62,626 nt of DNA from Oscillospiraceae bacterium (GTDB lineage Bacteria; Bacillota; Clostridia; Oscillospirales; Oscillospiraceae): positions 1 to 62,626 of the forward strand of contig JAFTGD010000041.1 of NCBI GenBank assembly GCA_017458065.1, given 5' to 3'. Under the pieces are notes generated by a model. The model ran no database searches. It saw nothing but the letters and a program-made list of their open reading frames with translations, and was not told the origin of the DNA. The stretch's first letter is position 1, and each line of letters begins with the position of its first letter. A program made the translations under genes and the position numbers. Shown here piece by piece: positions 7,990 to 17,451 of the stretch.

Positions 7990-8886
7990 ATGGCAAAACC
8001 AAAAGTATTCTTCAGTAAAGAGATCAGCCCGGAAGTTGTTGTGAAGATGTATGAGCAGCTCGGCATTCAGCTCCCGGGGAAAGTCGCGGTCAAGGTTCAT
8101 TCCGGGGAGAAGGGGAACCAGAACTTCCTGCGTCCGGACTTCTGGAAGCCCATGGTCGAAAAGGTGAACGGCACGATCGTTGAGTGCAACACGGCATACG
8201 GTACCAAGTTCAATAACGGTGTGCGTGACTATAGCGAGTCCCACCGCCAGCTGATTGAGTATCACGGGTGGAACAAGTATTTTGACGTGGACCTGATGGA
8301 CGCGGAAGGACCCGATGTGGTCTGGGATATTCCGAACGGCAAGATCCTGAAAAAGAATTATCTGGGGAAGAATATCGAGAATTACGACTCCATGCTGGTG
8401 CTGGCGCACTTCAAAGGCCACCCGATGGGCGGATTCGGCGGGGCGCTCAAACAGCTCTCCATCGGCTGCGCAAGCCGCGCGGGAAAGGCGCTGATTCACT
8501 CCGGCGGCAAGACCGACAGCAACCTGGACGCCTGGGATGTTCATGCGGACCATACGGTGTTTCCTGAATCCATGGCGGATGCGGCTTCTTCCGTCGTGAA
8601 GCATTTCGAGGGGAAGATCGCGTTCATTAACGTGATGAAGAACCTCTCGGTGGACTGTGACTGCGTCAATGTCGCAGAGCCTCCCTGCATGAAGGATATC
8701 GGCATTCTGGCGTCCCTCGACCCCGTGGCGATCGATCAGGCGTGTATCGATCTGATCTGGAAGTCCGACGATCCCGGCCGCGACCATTTTGTAGAACGTG
8801 TTGAGACACGCAATGGCCGCCACACCATCGAAGCGGCGGAAGAACTCGGTTTCGGCAGCAGAGACTACGAGCTGGTCGAGATCTGA
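7990..8886 (+). CDS. DUF362-domain protein
   Basis: 298 residues, DUF362 family, biochemical role unknown. The family-like block is VKVHSGEKGNQNFLRP near residue 35 and HFKGHPMGGFGGALKQLSIG near residue 141, followed by several conserved His, Asp and Cys residues (CDCVNVAEPPCMKDIG). Many relatives carry a 4Fe-4S ferredoxin domain; none is present here. ATG at 7990 follows GGGGAAAGG. It has its own strong promoter at 7883 and a terminator hairpin after it, so it can be expressed apart from the kinase. Confidence 0.85.
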   Translation: MAKPKVFFSKEISPEVVVKMYEQLGIQLPGKVAVKVHSGEKGNQNFLRPDFWKPMVEKVNGTIVECNTAYGTKFNNGVRDYSESHRQLIEYHGWNKYFDVDLMDAEGPDVVWDIPNGKILKKNYLGKNIENYDSMLVLAHFKGHPMGGFGGALKQLSIGCASRAGKALIHSGGKTDSNLDAWDVHADHTVFPESMADAASSVVKHFEGKIAFINVMKNLSVDCDCVNVAEPPCMKDIGILASLDPVAIDQACIDLIWKSDDPGRDHFVERVETRNGRHTIEAAEELGFGSRDYELVEI

Positions 8887-8912
8887 TCGACAAACAAAAC
8901 AGAATCAGGAAA

Positions 8913-8953
8913 CGGAAGTCCGGGCGGATCAATGCCCGGACTTCCGCATTTTG
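8913..8953 (+). terminator. Terminator hairpin after the DUF362 gene
   Basis: CGGAAGTCCGGGC (8913-8925) pairs perfectly with GCCCGGACTTCCG (8934-8946), followed by CATTTTG. The T run is short, so efficiency is uncertain. Confidence 0.65.
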
Positions 8954-9100
8954 TGGGGATTATTGACGGGTTTGTTGACGGTGAGCGCGGTATAATCAAG
9001 CAGATGAAGGCAGAAAACAAAAAATCGATGGTCAGAGCGAGAATGAGAGGGTAATCGGGCAAGAAAATTCAGCCAGACAGAGAAAAGAAGCTCATATTAC

Positions 9101-9129
9101 TTGATTAATAATGGCGATTTCTGTATAAT
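9101..9129 (+). promoter_or_regulatory. Promoter for the giant surface protein
   Basis: TTGATT (9101-9106), 17 bases, TATAAT (9124-9129), about 60 bases before the GTG start. A second TATAAT at 8991-8996 has TTGACG words upstream at 8963 and 8975 but at poor spacing (22 and 10). The rest of 8954-9190 shows no gene. Confidence 0.75.
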
Positions 9130-9190
9130 TATAATATTAACAGATTAGCACTTCCTGATGGTAGTGTGCCTGTAAGAGGGAGGAACACCA

Positions 9191-12100
9191 GTGAACGGAT
9201 CGACGGAACGTTTTTTGAATACCATTTTAAGGAGGCGTCAGAGGCATCGCCGGTTTATGGCAATGCTGCTGGTCTTCGCGCTGTTTGTTACCTCCGGCAC
9301 GGCATGGGTGCTGCGCAGTCCCGCAAAAGCGCTGACACGGACGGAGCGGGTTCTGGACTGCCCCTTCTCGGTGAAAAAAGGGGACGGTTATGCAGGCTTT
9401 GCCGTACATGAACACAATGAAGACTGCTATGACACGAATGGCAATCTTGTCTGCAAGCTGCCGGAAGTCAGGTTCCATGAGCATGATGAAAGCTGCTATG
9501 ATGAAAACGGCGAGTTGACCTGTGATAAGAGAGAGACGATTCTCCATAAGCATAGCGACAGCTGCTATGACGGAGACGGAAAGCTGATCTGCGGGAAGCT
9601 GGAACTGGAGGAGCATATCCACGGGCCCGGATGCTTCAGGGAAATAACCATAGAAGAACCGGATCCGGAATCCCCGGTTCCGGCAGAACCTGAACCGACA
9701 GCCGAGCCGGTACCCGAGACCGTGGAAGAACCGGCATGGGAGCCCGAAATCTACGATGAACTCATATGGGAGCAGGAGACGGAGGAAGAGCCGGGTTTTA
9801 ACCAGCGCGAAGATGACAGCACCGGCACAGCGGAACAACCTGCGCCACAGCAGAATCCAAATTCTTTCGGCAGTGAAGAGCCAGACCAAATTGAGACAGC
9901 TGTGCCTGTATCGACCGATCAGAATGAGCCTGCATATCCTGTCGCAGACCAGGAGGAGACGCAGCAGGAATCCGGGCCTGTGATCCCAACTGAGAGCCAG
10001 TTTTTCTTCCTGTTTGAAGAGGAGGAAGAGGAAACACAGGAGACACCGGACGAAGAAACAGAGCCCTGGGAAGATGAAGAGCCGGCAGAAGGCCAGTTCT
10101 TTTTCCTCTTTGACGAGGAGGAAGAGACTCAGGAGAGCGAAGACACAGAAGTACCAGCTGAGAATAGTGATGAGGCCGCGGAGAATGAGGAGGCATTGAC
10201 CGAAGAAGAGAACACCGCCGCAAAAGACGCTGTAAGCGACGAGGAGGCTCCCGAAGAGACAGAGGCTGGAGAGAGAGAAGAAACAGAGCAGCCCGAGGAA
10301 ACGGAAGAGACTGAGAAATCGGAAGAATCCGAAGAGCCGGAGGAGACCGAAGCGGCTTCGGAGGAAGAAGAGACTGTGCCGGCAGAGACCGAAGAAACCG
10401 AAGAGATCGCAAAAGAAGAAGGGCCCGACAAGGAGGAGAAAACAGAAGAGCCCGCAGAACCGGAAGAAGTCCCCATGCCAGCGGCGTCCTTCGAGGAGAC
10501 AACGGACGCTCTGACCGTCCGTGTGGAGGCGCCGGAAGGCGCTTTCCCTGAGGGGACGACCATGGCGGTGACTCCGGTCGAGGATGAAGAGATTCTGAAC
10601 GCCGTTGCGGAACCGGTCGAGGGTCAGGTCCTCCAGATCTTTGCTGTGGACATCAGCTTCTTCAATGCAGACGGAGAGGAAATCGAACCTCTGCTGCCGA
10701 TCCGTGTGGAGATGATCCCGCTGTCCGCCCCCGATGAAGAGCCGGAGACCGAAGCTTCTCCGGTCTCTGCAGAGCAGGCCGAAAACCAGATCCAGACGGT
10801 TGTCCATCTGGACGGGGAGGGCAACGCTTCCGTGATGGAGCAGGCAGAGGACGAGATTTCCGGGGAAGGCGCAGTTGGCTTTGAAGCGGACAGCTTCTCG
10901 GTGTACGCACTGATCTATTCCGTGATCGAGAAGACGGTCCTCGCCTCCGACGGCGAGACCTACCGCATCACGCTGAATTACAGCCCGGAAGCCGGCATCC
11001 CCTACAATGCGGAGCTGGAAGTAACGGAAATACTGCCCGGTACCGAAGCCTACATGGCTTATGCCCAGATGGCGGATGATTCGCTGGCTGACGAGATGGT
11101 TTCTTTTGCCCGCTTCTTTGATATCACCATTGTCGCCAACGGGGCGGAGATACAGCCTGCGGCTCCGGTGGAGGTCAGGATCGAATTGGCCGACGACCTG
11201 GACGAGAGCGTGAAAGCGCTTCACTTCGGCGAGGAAGTCGAAGTGCTTGACGCGGCTTCCGCCGAAGCGGAAACGCCGACGGAAACGGCCGGGAATACGG
11301 ATACTGACGAAACCGGGACACTCAACAGCGGGATCAGTTTTTCCGCGGAGGGCTTCTCGGTATACGGCGTTGTTCTCACTACACTGGAGAAAACCATCAG
11401 CGCTTCCGATGGCAACACTTATGATATCAGTGTGAATTACCGGGCGGATGCGAAACTCCCTCTGGGCGCAGAGCTCAGTGTTGAGGAGATCTTCCCATCC
11501 GAGAATCTTGAAGACGGCGAGACAGATGCCTATCAGGAATATGCTCTCATGATCAGAGACGCCCTGGGCTGGGAGAACGGAAGCGCCTCTTATCTCAGAC
11601 TGTTCGAGATCAAGATCCTGGATGAAAACGGTGAAAAGACAGATATTGCCGCTCCCGTAGAAGTAAAAATTGAGCTGGCAGATAAAGAAGACGACGAGGA
11701 TGCAGCGCCGGATACACAGGTGCTGCATATTGCAGACGGCGCAGCCGCCGCTGATGTGATCAGCGGTGTGGAAGTAAACGGAGGCACCGTCAGTTTTGCC
11801 GCGTCGGGATTCTCCGCATATGCGATTGTGGAGGGGCCGGAAGCACTCCCTATCGGCTGGCATAAGGTTTTATCCTTAGAGGATCTGATCAGCAGAGGAG
11901 ACCAAGGTCTTTATATCGGGCATCCCGATGGGTATTATTATATGAATACGACGACGGAAGATGCTAGCCGGACCGGGATCTCCAAGACAAAACCCGCAAA
12001 CAGCTATCCCGGTGAAAACGCAGCTCTGTATTACTTCGAGCCTGTGGAAAACTCGGAAAACCAGGTGTATGCCTACTGCTTTGCGGAAGATGGCGTGACC

Positions 12101-15100
12101 AGACAGTATGTCTATAACGGAGGAAACAACAGCCTGTCCTTCACTGAGGAAGAAAGCAAAACCGCCTTTACTGTGACGCAGAACAGCAACGGAACCTTCA
12201 AGCTGAATAACGGTGCCTGGTTCTGGAATATGCAGGGCGGTGCAAGCGGAAGCCGGTTCTGCTCATACAATTCCGCCAATGACGGAAACAACAACGTCAA
12301 TCTCTGGTATTATGTCGACGTTGACAGCGATCCCTATGAGCTGGATGGGCAGTCTTACGGTCTGATGAACTGGAGCGGCGGTGTGGCGGGCAAGGCGATG
12401 ATGGCGAGCTCAGCGACGGCGAACACCTTGGAGGCAAAGTCTCTGACGGTCATGAGCACAGCCGACAACGCCAGCCAGCTGTTCGTGCCAAACAGCAGTG
12501 AAATTTCCCTCTGGACCTTCCACTGGGTCAGTGAGGACAGGTATCACATGACGACCGTTGCCGACGGGAGTACAAAATATCTCAGGCTGGAGGAATCGGG
12601 TCTTTCACTCGTAAGTGCGGAAGAAGACGCGTCTGAGATTCAGGTGGTGCCGGGCACCGGGATCCACGCCGGTGAAATCTGTCTGCAGTCAGAGGGGTCT
12701 ACACTGACATATATGGGCACAGTCGATAGCGGCTTCTCAGTCGGAGGGAGCGTTGGCAGCGAATGGCTGAATCTGGTCGAGGTTTCCAATCTGACCAAGG
12801 ATTACTTCCTGACCTATTCCGCCCGCAAGGTCAGTGTATCCGACCAGGACATCTCCAACGGATCCCGGGTTATCGTCTATACGCGCAGTTGGAACGAAGC
12901 AAAATTAAAGTATGATTACTTCGCGATCAGCTCGGATGGCACACTTGTACCGGTCTATGAGAGCGGCGACTCCATCGAGTGGGTCAGCGGCCAGCTCAAC
13001 ACGCTGCTCTGGAACTTTGTCGAATACTACTGGGAGGGGACTACGGACCCGAACTACTATTATGAGCTCTACAATCAGTATTCGGAGAAATACATCGCGC
13101 CGCAGATTACAGATGGTCAGATCCTCTCGGACGAGACCATCGGCATCAATCTGAACGGCAGGCGGGACGGCCAGTATTATTCCCCGATCCTGGCCTGGGA
13201 TGAAGAGAACTACTCCTACGTTGGCCTCAAGGTGGAAAACGGCCGTATCGTCATCTGCCCGATGGCGGAGGCCATGGACTTCTACTTTGCCCTGATGCAG
13301 GATCTGAACGTGGACGATACGCTGACCAAAGTGAACACCGTGGATCATACTCAGTATGGCATCACGATGAAACTTAAAGATTTTACCACGCGAGAGCAGA
13401 TGAGCAGTTTCCTTGGCAATGACGAAGGCGGCGCTACGTTAAATCTTCAGCAGGGACTGTTGTCCAGCAGCCTGACAAACGGATACCCTTTGGCTGCGGG
13501 CGGGTCATTGGGCGATTTGTATGCAGGAGCGCAGGAAGTTAACCACCTGTTTATTCAGAGCACCTACGGTGAGACGGGGTATTTTGAATTCGACAGCGCG
13601 CAGAACTATGCCACACTGAAAGATGATGCGCAGGATGCTGACGGCATTCCGGACTTTGTAGTCTATAAGGAGCTGGGCTCTTATGACTCCGGCGGCAACA
13701 AAAATACACTCAAGCACGGTCAGTTTTTCCCGTACAACGATCTGAAGCCGGGCACATTTGCATCCACAAACGGAAAGAATCTCTATTCCTCTACGGGAGC
13801 ACCTCTTCCGGACAGCGATCCGCGCAAGTACGAGCAGCTGTACTCGGTGGAGTATGACGGCAAGAAGGCAAACTGCTATTTCGGCGTCGAGCTGGAGGCC
13901 AGCTTTACCCAGACGCCCAGCGGCCTGGACGCCTGGGGCCATGACATCATCTTTGAGTTCACCGGTGACGACGACTTCTGGCTCTATGTGGACGGCGAGC
14001 TGGTAATCGATCTGGGCGGCATCCACAGTGCGGTGCCGGGCAGTGTCAACTTCCGCACCGGTACGGTCAATGTCAACGGAATCTCCACCACCCTCCGGAC
14101 GCTCTTTGAAAGCAACTTCCGCGGGCGCAATCCGGGGGCTTCGGACGCTGACGTGGAAGCTTATCTGTCCAGCTACTTCGGTGAGGGAAGCACCGTCTTC
14201 AAAGACGGGACCACCCACACCATGAATATCTTCTACATGGAGCGCGGCGCAGGCGCCTCGAACCTGCATATGCGCTTTAACCTGGCCGCGGTCAAAAAGG
14301 GGACGGTACAGCTGTCCAAGACGCTGTCCGGCGTCGACGAGAGCAACGTTCTGGCGGAGTTCCCATACCAAATTTTATATAAGAAAGATGGTGAAACGGA
14401 ATACCGCCTGACAAACGCTCTCCCGGCCCCCACTCAGAACGTGGATTATGTGTTCTACAAGGACACCCTCAACCCGGTGAAGTATCAGCAGACACTGGAG
14501 ATTGACGGAATCGAATATCAGGATGTCTTCTTCCTGAAGCCGGGGGAGACGGCGGACATCAACTTCCCGGAGGGAATGACGAGCTATCGGATCGTTGAAT
14601 GCGCTGTGAACACGGAGGTCTACAGCGGCGTCAGAGTGAACGGAACCGAGATATCCGGAACCGAACCAGTCGGAAACGGCGTGTCCGGAGCGAACGAGCC
14701 CGAACTTGAAGGAGCTGCGGCCTCAGCCCGGAAGGACTATGGCATCGACTATGCCACCACCGATGCCCGGCCGAAGGTCGCTTATGAGAACATTGTGAAT
14801 CCGGATGCGCTGCGCACATTGACCGTCATAAAACGGCTGTATGCGGAAGACGGCGAGACGGAGATCACGAATAACAATACCGAGTTTACCCTCCGTCTGT
14901 ATCTGGCCACGGAATTCGGCGAGCTGGACACCGCCAACATGCATGTCTATCACGTGAAGGATTCCGACGGTGTTTACTGCAGCTGGGATACGGCCGGCAA
15001 ACAGTTCGTCCCGATCAAGGATGAAGACGACCACGGCATCAAGAACTATGCGGATCTGACCGACGAGCAGAAGGAAGCGGCCGTATTCACCACTTCGATA

Positions 15101-17017
15101 TACGGATCCATCGGGAGAATCCGGACCGGCTATACCGTCGAAATCCGGGATGTTCTGGCGGGGACCCGGTACCGCCTCGAAGAGCGCCCTTCAGAGATCC
15201 CGGACGGATTCTCGTTCCAGAAATATGATGACTATGACACACTGAATGCGAGCGTGGTGGAGCGGGGCAATTCCGGTGTTATGGGCGTGAACGGCACGGT
15301 CGTCTCCGGGAGAGACGCGTCGGTGACCGTCTGCAACCTGAAGGGCTGGGGCCTGCGTGTGAACAAGGTCTGGCGGGACGCAGATTACATGTCTGATCGC
15401 AAAGCGGCTTACTTTGCCCTGTTCACGGAAACGGATGGCGATCTGACTCTTGTTCCGGGCAGCGTACGCGAGATGCTTTACAGCGTCAACCCGCAGAGCA
15501 TCTACTGGTACTATGAGAAGCTACCTGTCCCGGATACGACAGGAGTGGAGGATTATCTGATCCGCGAGATAACGATTTCGACAGATGACCCGAATACCCC
15601 GGGGACAGTTACCCCGATCGGGGAGGGTGGAACAATTGCCCTGAGCGGTACACAGAAGGGCGAGAGCGGATTTTCGAACTTCGTCTATACCGTCCGGTAT
15701 GTGACGGGAGCGATCAGCCAGGAATCCAATGTCAGGGTGGATACCGTCACCAATGACCGTCCAGGCATCGTCCTGAAAAAACAGGACTGGGACGGAAATG
15801 ATCTGGCGGGTGCGACCTTTACTCTGGCTGTTGAGAACGGCAATATACTGGGAACCTATACCTCCAATGACAGCGGACTGATCACGACAGCCTACCTGAG
15901 CAACCATGTGAACTACATACTGACCGAGACGAGTACACCGCAGGGTTATCATGGACTGGAGACAGAACTGCTCATCAGGGATGATGACGGCACGGTGTCC
16001 GTCATCGGGCCAGGCGCGGAGTATTATACCCTGACGCAGGCCGAGGGAACAAACCCGGCAACTCTCGTTCTGAAAAACCACCCGTATACCTTCCAGGCTG
16101 TCAAGAAGGACGGAACTGCCCAGACGCCCCTGTCAGGAGTGACATTTGCACTGCATCGAGAGGTGACAGTGGATGATGTCACGACTATCGACCTGAATGC
16201 GATGCCGGGTTATGAAGAACTGGCAACGGATGATAACGGCGTAATTCCGAAGCTGGATAACACCCTGCCGGCCGGAACCTACGAATTGCGTGAACTGGAG
16301 GCGCCGGATGGATATGAACCGCTGACCGGTCATATCCGGTTTACAGTGAGCGGTACCGGCGCGATCACTCTGGGAGAGCATCCGGATGGTGTCACCTTAA
16401 CCGAAACAACCAATGATGCCGGCGCGATAGAGTATACGCTGACGGTTTTGAACGACAGCGTCATCAAAACACAGAAGCTGAGCTTCAAAAAAGTGGATCT
16501 CATCCGTTCGGACACAACCGGGCTGACAGGGGCGGAGTTTGATCTCTATCGGGTTACGAACGATGTACGGGACGACGATCCGCTGTACGCAGGCCTGGTC
16601 TCCGGCAGTGACGGAATCCTGTCGTATATGCCTGCGCCATCTCAGACGGAGCAGGACGAGAGCGCGGAGTCCACAGCGCAGGAACAGCTGATCACCGTCT
16701 TCGAGTTGGAAGAAGGAACGTATGACCTGGTTGAGACCAGAGCGCCGAACGGATATATCATAAAAATGGAGCCTGTGAGAATCACGATCTCTTCCACAGA
16801 AGTTACAAATTCCGAGAGCGATGTGATGCTCGAAGGCAGATCTGCGGTGATAGTGGAAGATGGAGTCATCATGCTCCTGGTCACCAACATCTCCGGAAAC
16901 GAGATGCCGGAGACCGGAGGAAGCGGCGTAGAAGCCTTCTACCTTGCGGGGACCATGCTGATGCTCACTGCGGGTGCAGCTCTTGTCTTGCACAGGAAAA
17001 AAGAGGAGACCGACTGA
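9191..17017 (+). CDS. Giant sortase-anchored surface protein (fibro-slime, SpaA/Cna-B)
   Basis: 2608 residues. GTG at 9191 follows AGGGAGGA. Order: signal peptide with an Arg-rich start (1-48); four HxH...C repeats (73-149); Glu/Pro/Thr-rich acidic stalk (about 155-427); three related ~150-residue modules each ending FSVYA-like (about 437-880); a large uncharacterised region (880-1380); a fibro-slime/PA14-like domain with DDDFWLYVDGELVIDLGG (about 1383-1700); Cna-B-like modules (from 1872 and 2053); SpaA prealbumin-like modules (from 2191, 2299 and 2429) with E..A..GY ends (RELEAPDGYEP, VETRAPNGYII) typical of isopeptide-bonded pilin domains; MPETGG (2572-2577), a membrane span and KKEETD. 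MPETGG is a variant of LPXTG, so cell-wall anchoring by sortase is expected. No sortase gene is in the window. Probably an adhesin or matrix-binding protein; ligand unknown. Confidence 0.93.
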   Translation: MNGSTERFLNTILRRRQRHRRFMAMLLVFALFVTSGTAWVLRSPAKALTRTERVLDCPFSVKKGDGYAGFAVHEHNEDCYDTNGNLVCKLPEVRFHEHDESCYDENGELTCDKRETILHKHSDSCYDGDGKLICGKLELEEHIHGPGCFREITIEEPDPESPVPAEPEPTAEPVPETVEEPAWEPEIYDELIWEQETEEEPGFNQREDDSTGTAEQPAPQQNPNSFGSEEPDQIETAVPVSTDQNEPAYPVADQEETQQESGPVIPTESQFFFLFEEEEEETQETPDEETEPWEDEEPAEGQFFFLFDEEEETQESEDTEVPAENSDEAAENEEALTEEENTAAKDAVSDEEAPEETEAGEREETEQPEETEETEKSEESEEPEETEAASEEEETVPAETEETEEIAKEEGPDKEEKTEEPAEPEEVPMPAASFEETTDALTVRVEAPEGAFPEGTTMAVTPVEDEEILNAVAEPVEGQVLQIFAVDISFFNADGEEIEPLLPIRVEMIPLSAPDEEPETEASPVSAEQAENQIQTVVHLDGEGNASVMEQAEDEISGEGAVGFEADSFSVYALIYSVIEKTVLASDGETYRITLNYSPEAGIPYNAELEVTEILPGTEAYMAYAQMADDSLADEMVSFARFFDITIVANGAEIQPAAPVEVRIELADDLDESVKALHFGEEVEVLDAASAEAETPTETAGNTDTDETGTLNSGISFSAEGFSVYGVVLTTLEKTISASDGNTYDISVNYRADAKLPLGAELSVEEIFPSENLEDGETDAYQEYALMIRDALGWENGSASYLRLFEIKILDENGEKTDIAAPVEVKIELADKEDDEDAAPDTQVLHIADGAAAADVISGVEVNGGTVSFAASGFSAYAIVEGPEALPIGWHKVLSLEDLISRGDQGLYIGHPDGYYYMNTTTEDASRTGISKTKPANSYPGENAALYYFEPVENSENQVYAYCFAEDGVTRQYVYNGGNNSLSFTEEESKTAFTVTQNSNGTFKLNNGAWFWNMQGGASGSRFCSYNSANDGNNNVNLWYYVDVDSDPYELDGQSYGLMNWSGGVAGKAMMASSATANTLEAKSLTVMSTADNASQLFVPNSSEISLWTFHWVSEDRYHMTTVADGSTKYLRLEESGLSLVSAEEDASEIQVVPGTGIHAGEICLQSEGSTLTYMGTVDSGFSVGGSVGSEWLNLVEVSNLTKDYFLTYSARKVSVSDQDISNGSRVIVYTRSWNEAKLKYDYFAISSDGTLVPVYESGDSIEWVSGQLNTLLWNFVEYYWEGTTDPNYYYELYNQYSEKYIAPQITDGQILSDETIGINLNGRRDGQYYSPILAWDEENYSYVGLKVENGRIVICPMAEAMDFYFALMQDLNVDDTLTKVNTVDHTQYGITMKLKDFTTREQMSSFLGNDEGGATLNLQQGLLSSSLTNGYPLAAGGSLGDLYAGAQEVNHLFIQSTYGETGYFEFDSAQNYATLKDDAQDADGIPDFVVYKELGSYDSGGNKNTLKHGQFFPYNDLKPGTFASTNGKNLYSSTGAPLPDSDPRKYEQLYSVEYDGKKANCYFGVELEASFTQTPSGLDAWGHDIIFEFTGDDDFWLYVDGELVIDLGGIHSAVPGSVNFRTGTVNVNGISTTLRTLFESNFRGRNPGASDADVEAYLSSYFGEGSTVFKDGTTHTMNIFYMERGAGASNLHMRFNLAAVKKGTVQLSKTLSGVDESNVLAEFPYQILYKKDGETEYRLTNALPAPTQNVDYVFYKDTLNPVKYQQTLEIDGIEYQDVFFLKPGETADINFPEGMTSYRIVECAVNTEVYSGVRVNGTEISGTEPVGNGVSGANEPELEGAAASARKDYGIDYATTDARPKVAYENIVNPDALRTLTVIKRLYAEDGETEITNNNTEFTLRLYLATEFGELDTANMHVYHVKDSDGVYCSWDTAGKQFVPIKDEDDHGIKNYADLTDEQKEAAVFTTSIYGSIGRIRTGYTVEIRDVLAGTRYRLEERPSEIPDGFSFQKYDDYDTLNASVVERGNSGVMGVNGTVVSGRDASVTVCNLKGWGLRVNKVWRDADYMSDRKAAYFALFTETDGDLTLVPGSVREMLYSVNPQSIYWYYEKLPVPDTTGVEDYLIREITISTDDPNTPGTVTPIGEGGTIALSGTQKGESGFSNFVYTVRYVTGAISQESNVRVDTVTNDRPGIVLKKQDWDGNDLAGATFTLAVENGNILGTYTSNDSGLITTAYLSNHVNYILTETSTPQGYHGLETELLIRDDDGTVSVIGPGAEYYTLTQAEGTNPATLVLKNHPYTFQAVKKDGTAQTPLSGVTFALHREVTVDDVTTIDLNAMPGYEELATDDNGVIPKLDNTLPAGTYELRELEAPDGYEPLTGHIRFTVSGTGAITLGEHPDGVTLTETTNDAGAIEYTLTVLNDSVIKTQKLSFKKVDLIRSDTTGLTGAEFDLYRVTNDVRDDDPLYAGLVSGSDGILSYMPAPSQTEQDESAESTAQEQLITVFELEEGTYDLVETRAPNGYIIKMEPVRITISSTEVTNSESDVMLEGRSAVIVEDGVIMLLVTNISGNEMPETGGSGVEAFYLAGTMLMLTAGAALVLHRKKEETD

Positions 17018-17081
17018 CCGGACGGGAAGTATACCTGGCTGGGAACTGATCTTTCTCAGCGTGCATATCCTTCGAATAGAT

Positions 17082-17109
17082 GGGGAAGCAGAGGAAACTC
17101 TGTTTCCCC
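17082..17109 (+). terminator. Hairpin after the surface-protein gene
   Basis: GGGGAAGCAGAG (17082-17093) pairs with CTCTGTTTCCCC (17098-17109), one G-T pair, GAAA tetraloop. There is no T run downstream, so it may be a weak terminator or a transcript-stabilising stem. Confidence 0.5.
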
Positions 17110-17156
17110 GTGAACTCTGTGGAAGCAGGAACGTGGAAAAACGAAAAAAATACCTG

Positions 17157-17185
17157 TTGACAAACTGAAGTTTTTTTGCTATTAT
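17157..17185 (+). promoter_or_regulatory. Promoter of the tRNA-Thr/tRNA-Tyr unit
   Basis: TTGACA (17157-17162), 17 bases, TATTAT (17180-17185), about 37 bases before tRNA-Thr. Confidence 0.75.
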
Positions 17186-17222
17186 ACTCGGGCGGCTGGA
17201 CGATGGAGAATTTTCTGAGCAT

Positions 17223-17298
17223 GCTGGTGTAGCTCAGTCGGTAGAGCAGCTGATTTGTAATCAGCAGGTCGGGGGTTCGAGTCCGTCCACCAGCTCCA
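17223..17298 (+). tRNA. tRNA-Thr(UGU)
   Basis: 76 bases with encoded CCA. Acceptor GCTGGTG/CACCAGC; anticodon stem GCTGA/TCAGC with loop TTTGTAA, anticodon TGT. The T stem GGGGG against CCGTC contains a G-G mismatch and a G-T pair, an unusual weakness. It would be the main threonine tRNA near the split tRNA-Thr(CGU) at 6578. Confidence 0.93.
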
Positions 17299-17311
17299 GC
17301 GAAAAGAATAT

Positions 17312-17396
17312 GGGGGAATTCCCGAGTGGCCAAAGGGGACAGACTGTAAATCTGCTGGCGATGCCTTCGGTGGTTCGAATCCACCTTCCCCCACCA
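17312..17396 (+). tRNA. tRNA-Tyr(GUA)
   Basis: 85 bases with encoded CCA. Acceptor GGGGGAA/TTCCCCC; anticodon loop CTGTAAA gives GTA; the long variable arm (TGGCGATGCCTTCG) is of the bacterial tyrosine type. Co-transcribed with tRNA-Thr, 13 bases apart. Confidence 0.95.
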
Positions 17397-17427
17397 AGCA
17401 CTGCCTTTCGGCAGTGCTTCTTTTTAT
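17397..17427 (+). terminator. Terminator of the tRNA-Thr/Tyr unit
   Basis: AGCACTGCC pairs with GGCAGTGCT around TTTC, followed by TCTTTTT. Confidence 0.9.
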
Positions 17428-17451
17428 AACAGATACCAAGACGGAAGAGAG

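Noticed and set aside
8963-8996. Second promoter before the adhesin (TTGACG words and TATAAT)
   Set aside because: Spacings of 22 and 10 bases are outside the working range; the promoter at 9101-9129 is much better.
9227-11863. 878-codon open frame on the minus strand under the adhesin N-terminal half
   Set aside because: It is antisense to the acidic low-complexity stalk, whose GAG/GAA codons give a Phe/Leu/Arg-rich minus frame. There is no RBS or family-like content.
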